This document shows positions 63,420 through 64,000 of a stretch of 64,000 nucleotides of DNA, one piece after another. The notes under the pieces were generated by a model. That model searched no databases, had not been told where the DNA came from, and saw nothing but the letters and a program-made list of their open reading frames with translations. The stretch is from SCUS01 sp966211675 (GTDB lineage Bacteria > Myxococcota_A > Polyangia > Polyangiales > Ga0077539). A program made the position numbers and the translations under genes. The stretch is from contig CBIHPK010000002.1 in the NCBI GenBank assembly GCA_966211675.1, positions 62,001 to 126,000 of the forward strand, given 5' to 3'. The first letter of the stretch is position 1. Every line of letters starts with the position of its first letter.

Positions 63420-64000
63420 TCAGTTCGCCGGGCCGACCCACCGGATGAGGCAGGCGGTGATGTTGTCCGGTCCGCCGTTCTCGTTGGCGCGGCCGATGAG
63501 CCGGGAGGCCGCGGCCTTGAGGTCGTTCTTGTTCTCCTCGACGAGGCGGAGGAGCTCCGGGTCGGGCACCGGCCCGGAGAGGCCGTCGGAGCAGAGCAGG
63601 TAGATGTCCCCGGGGTTCGGGTGGTCGAGCTTGGAGTCGACCTTCACCGAGTCCTTCATGCCGAGCGCGCGAACGATGACGTTCTTGTGGGGGAAGTTGG
63701 CGATCTCCTCCTCCGTGAGCTTGCGCATCTTCAGGTAGTCGTTGAGCAGCGAGTGGTCTTCGGTGAGCTGCTCGATGGCGCCGTTGCGGATGCGGTACAC
63801 CCGCGAGTCGCCGACGTGCCCGACGATGATGCCCTCGCGCACGGCGAGGCAGACCACCAGGGTCGTGCCCATGCCGCGGTAGCGGGGCTCGCGCTGCGCG
63901 GCCTCGAAGATGCGCAGGTTGGCCAGCTTCACCGCGGTGATGAGCCGGTTCTCCTCGTAGCTCCGCTGCTTGTCCATCTTGTACGGCCAGGTCGCGTCGG
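63420..64000 (-). CDS. PP2C-type Ser/Thr phosphatase, 5' end outside window
   Basis: Metal-dependent protein phosphatase that reverses Hanks-kinase phosphorylation. The frame is open to base 64000, and the residues upstream of the first in-window ATG (63977; DATWPYKMDK) fit the family, so the true start is to the right. Visible motifs are MGTTLVVCLAV, VGHVGDSRVYRI (metal Asp), LTEDHSL, LLCSDGLSG and GPDNITACLI, as in Stp/PrpC proteins. The N-terminal metal-binding RxxNEDA segment is off the edge. Confidence 0.92.
   Translation of the reverse strand, partial: DATWPYKMDKQRSYEENRLITAVKLANLRIFEAAQREPRYRGMGTTLVVCLAVREGIIVGHVGDSRVYRIRNGAIEQLTEDHSLLNDYLKMRKLTEEEIANFPHKNVIVRALGMKDSVKVDSKLDHPNPGDIYLLCSDGLSGPVPDPELLRLVEENKNDLKAAASRLIGRANENGGPDNITACLIRWVGPAN

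Overview
The window is about 70% G+C, densely packed, and coding on both strands. Several things point to a myxobacterium (phylum Myxococcota; a Polyangiales or Sandaracinus-like lineage is my guess): a protein matching the MXAN_5187 C-terminal family, a Hanks-type Ser/Thr kinase and a PP2C phosphatase, many secreted lipoproteins with Asp/Pro/Thr-rich tethers, cysteine-rich tandem-repeat surface proteins, type IV pilus parts and a CPBP membrane protein. I see no rRNA or tRNA gene, insertion sequence, prophage or CRISPR array. Both edge genes are cut: an agmatine deiminase at the left and a PP2C phosphatase at the right.

Layout. 1-4418: a tightly coupled run, aguA-aguB-ldcA-ruvX-mltG (putrescine synthesis, murein recycling, Holliday junction or rRNA processing nuclease, glycan-chain termination). 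4408-9969: acyl-CoA dehydrogenase, a type IV pilin or pseudopilin with an EF-hand-like loop, an aminotransferase with galT, a TerB-like protein and a GNAT acetyltransferase. 9998-18026: zinc-ribbon Ser/Thr kinase, HEAT-repeat protein, xseB, a large OmpA-type outer-membrane protein with a PilP-like lipoprotein, and gltX. 18040-23843: a CPBP-family membrane protein, a lamin-tail lipoprotein whose start is lost in a poly-C tract, a secreted staphylococcal-nuclease-like lipoprotein, and the recD2 helicase. 23934-39093: mostly a surface-protein region (PPC-like secreted protein, von Willebrand A lipoprotein, two cysteine-repeat lipoproteins of which one has 22 tandem units, PQQ-like propeller lipoprotein, NlpC-like protein) around an acyl-CoA carboxylase beta subunit, a TlpA-like thioredoxin and an MXAN_5187-family protein. 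39258-47536: NAD-dependent epimerase, nicotinate phosphoribosyltransferase, alpha/beta hydrolase, SixA, TatA, a LysM-M15 peptidase, a CNNM/CorC transporter and two basic Lys/Ala-rich proteins. 47841-51393: a FadN-like and FadA beta-oxidation pair. 51461-58065: a lipoprotein combining a CxxCH motif, a TolB-type propeller and 11 knottin-like repeats, then an OmpA-like lipoprotein and an outer-membrane barrel protein. 58203-64000: deoC with an N-terminal encapsulation-peptide-like helix, a cysteine-rich lipoprotein, serS, prepilin peptidase pilD with a TPR protein, and PP2C.

Shared themes. Fatty-acid metabolism is spread over three loci (acyl-CoA dehydrogenase, carboxylase beta, fadN-fadA). Type IV pilus or type II secretion functions appear as pilin, prepilin peptidase and a PilP-like lipoprotein. 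At least twelve probable lipoproteins suggest heavy investment in the cell surface. The most unusual items are the deoC with a microcompartment-targeting-like extension but no shell gene in view, the knottin-like array in a bacterial lipoprotein, the 43-residue cysteine repeat array, and a lipoprotein gene with no start codon behind a 14-C run.
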